From Apostichopus japonicus (lineage: Eukaryota; Echinodermata; Holothuroidea; Aspidochirotida; Stichopodidae), in NCBI RefSeq assembly GCF_037975245.1, contig NC_092576.1, positions 694,501 through 758,500 of the forward strand: a stretch of 64,000 nucleotides of DNA, in the 5' to 3' direction. The notes beneath the pieces were generated by a model. That model worked only from the letters and a program-made list of their open reading frames with translations, ran no database searches and was not told the DNA's origin. This document shows, one piece after another, positions 62,520 to 64,000 of the stretch. Position 1 is the stretch's first letter. Each line of letters begins with the position of its first letter. The translations under genes were made by a program, and so were the position numbers.

Positions 62520-64000
62520 TTTTGGTTCCTTGCTTTAGCAAAAGGAACCTATGTAGTCAGGTTGGCGTGTGTGTGTGTGTATGTGTGTGTGTGCATCTGT
62601 GACACTTGCTTGGGTACGCTCTATCTCAATAAGGGAATGTTGGATTGAAGCCAAACTTGGACTATAGATCCGCCATATGGAGAAGGTGTGCCCTATTGTT
62701 TTTGGTGCCCACAAAGGTCACCAAAGGTCAGTTATGGTCCAAAAACCGAAAATATTAAAACTGCAATAACTCCCAGTGCCAATGTGTGACAAGGTTGATA
62801 TTTTGGGACAAGTTGTGAACTGGTTAGGGGAACATTTTCAAACTTAACGGTCATGTGATCCGAGGTCACCAAAGGTCAAATAATGATAAAAAACTAGTAT
62901 TTTTGCGATAACTTGAGAACGAAATGTCCGTTAGGGTTGGGAGTTGCCTCAATGTAATCCAATTGTCGACCCGCATCTGGGTGACCCTTGACCTCAATTT
63001 GACCTCTGGTGACCTTTACATGTTTTGGGGGATTTTTACAGTTTCGATGCTATTTTCAGATGTCAAAGGTACCTTCTGATCATAAATGTCAATAGGTTGA
63101 CCCCGTGTGACCTTTATGTGCGAAGTTATATGGGGTCAAAGTTTTTCGGTCGGAGTTAGGATGGTTGTACAGACCTGTCATTTTGTTTTTTGGAATCAGG
63201 AGATTAAACTACATCTGAAACCAAGGTCAAAGGTCACATTAGAAAAAATGTGCTTATTTTGGGAGGAAATGAGCAAAAAAGAAAATGTTTGGTTTTGATG
63301 CTAGATTTGGATACCAAAGGTACCTTCCGATCAAAAATGTCAATGGGTTGACCCCTGTGTGACCTTCGTGTGCGAAGTTATACAAGGTCAAAGTTAATTT
63401 TCAGACATTTAATGCAATAACTCCCAGTTCCAAGGTGTGATATGGTTGATATTTTTGGACAAGCTGCAAATGGTATAGGGGAATATTTTCAAACTTAATG
63501 GTCATGTGATCCGAGGTCACCAAAGGTCAATAAATGTTAAAAAACTAGTATTTTGGGAGGAGAAAATGGGCAAAGAAAAAAATGTTTGAATTTGTATAGT
63601 TTGATGCGCTATTTAGGTCTCACTGATCAAAAATGTCAATAAGTTGACCCAAGGTGACCTTTGTATGTTAAGTTATGAGGTCAAAGTTAATTTTCAGACA
63701 TTTAGTGTAATAACTCCCAGTGCCAAGGTGTTACACGGTTGATATTTTGGAACTCGTTGCAAATGGTATAGGGGAATATTTTCAAACTTAAGTGTCATGT
63801 GATCCGAGGTCACCAAAGGTCAATAAATGATAAAAAACTAGTATTTTTGCGATAACTTGAGAACAAATTGTCCGTTAGGGTTGGGAGTTGCCTCAATGTA
63901 ATCCAATTGTCGACCCGCATCTGGGTGACCTTTGACCTCAATTTGACCTCTGGTGACCTTTACTTGTTTTTGGGATTTTTACAGTTTCGATGCTATTTTC
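62520..64000. repeat. AGGTCA-rich nested tandem repeat, runs off the window
   Basis: Starts with AAAAGGAACCTATGTAGTC and a TG run. Long blocks repeat: TGATCCGAGGTCACCAAAGG occurs near 62852, 63508 and 63801, and CTAGTATTTTTGCGATAACT near 62893 and 63838 (945 bp apart). TGACCT half-sites lie as direct repeats with 1-, 5- and 4-base spacing at 63926-63959. The end of the array is outside the window. No gene. Confidence 0.85.

Overview
This window reads as metazoan nuclear DNA, probably from an echinoderm such as a sea cucumber or sea urchin. It is AT-rich, its genes are split by GT-AG introns, it contains a tRNA-derived SINE, and it is crowded with DNA transposons and AGGTCA-rich repeats. The species call is inference; no sequence search was possible. 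There are no bacterial-style operons, no CRISPR array and no rRNA genes.

Real host coding content is sparse. (1) 1168-2989 (+): three spliced segments of a THAP-domain protein with two in-frame stops, read as a pseudogene. (2) 6245-7884 (-): a three-exon gene for a protein with the cysteine-rich cytoplasmic domain of P2X7 receptors, with one apparent 1-base slip in a G-run of exon 1. (3) 38048-59556 (+): a seven-exon type I membrane protein of the immunoglobulin superfamily (signal peptide, one V-like Ig domain, three tandem related Ig-like domains, a transmembrane helix split across two exons, short tail). All its internal exons are phase 1-1.

Most of the rest is mobile DNA. 8009-15552 is a foldback element whose long inverted arms are arrays of a ~179-bp unit, flanked by a perfect 9-bp target duplication. 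At least six hAT-type elements are delimited by their ends and 8-bp duplications (648-1015, 11082-12374, 15576-16018, 24642-27188 with 26103-26473 nested inside it, 27406-30912, 41564-43281). Two of these (24642-27188 and 27406-30912) are head-to-head copies of one family about 200 bp apart. A near-intact Ty3/gypsy retrotransposon lies antisense in the last intron of the Ig gene (49222-58543). Its two ~1.51-kb LTRs are almost identical, it has a tRNA-Lys-like primer site, an RRM-like leader ORF, a PNMA-like Gag, and a textbook -1 ribosomal frameshift signal (UUUAAAC, 6-nt spacer, 10-bp stem) between Gag and Pol. Pol has a stop just after the integrase catalytic Glu.

Other structure: a 16-mer TGTGACGTACGGGACA repeated seven times on both strands in 31462-33408; AGGTCA-rich repeats at 18-18.4, 44-44.7, 47.7-48.7 and 62.5-64 kb; inverted MITEs carrying telomere-like motifs (22.2-23.2 kb); and a 38-bp perfect palindrome at 5379-5416. 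Coordinates and comparisons were made by eye, so splice sites and repeat edges may be off by a few bases except where a duplication fixes them.
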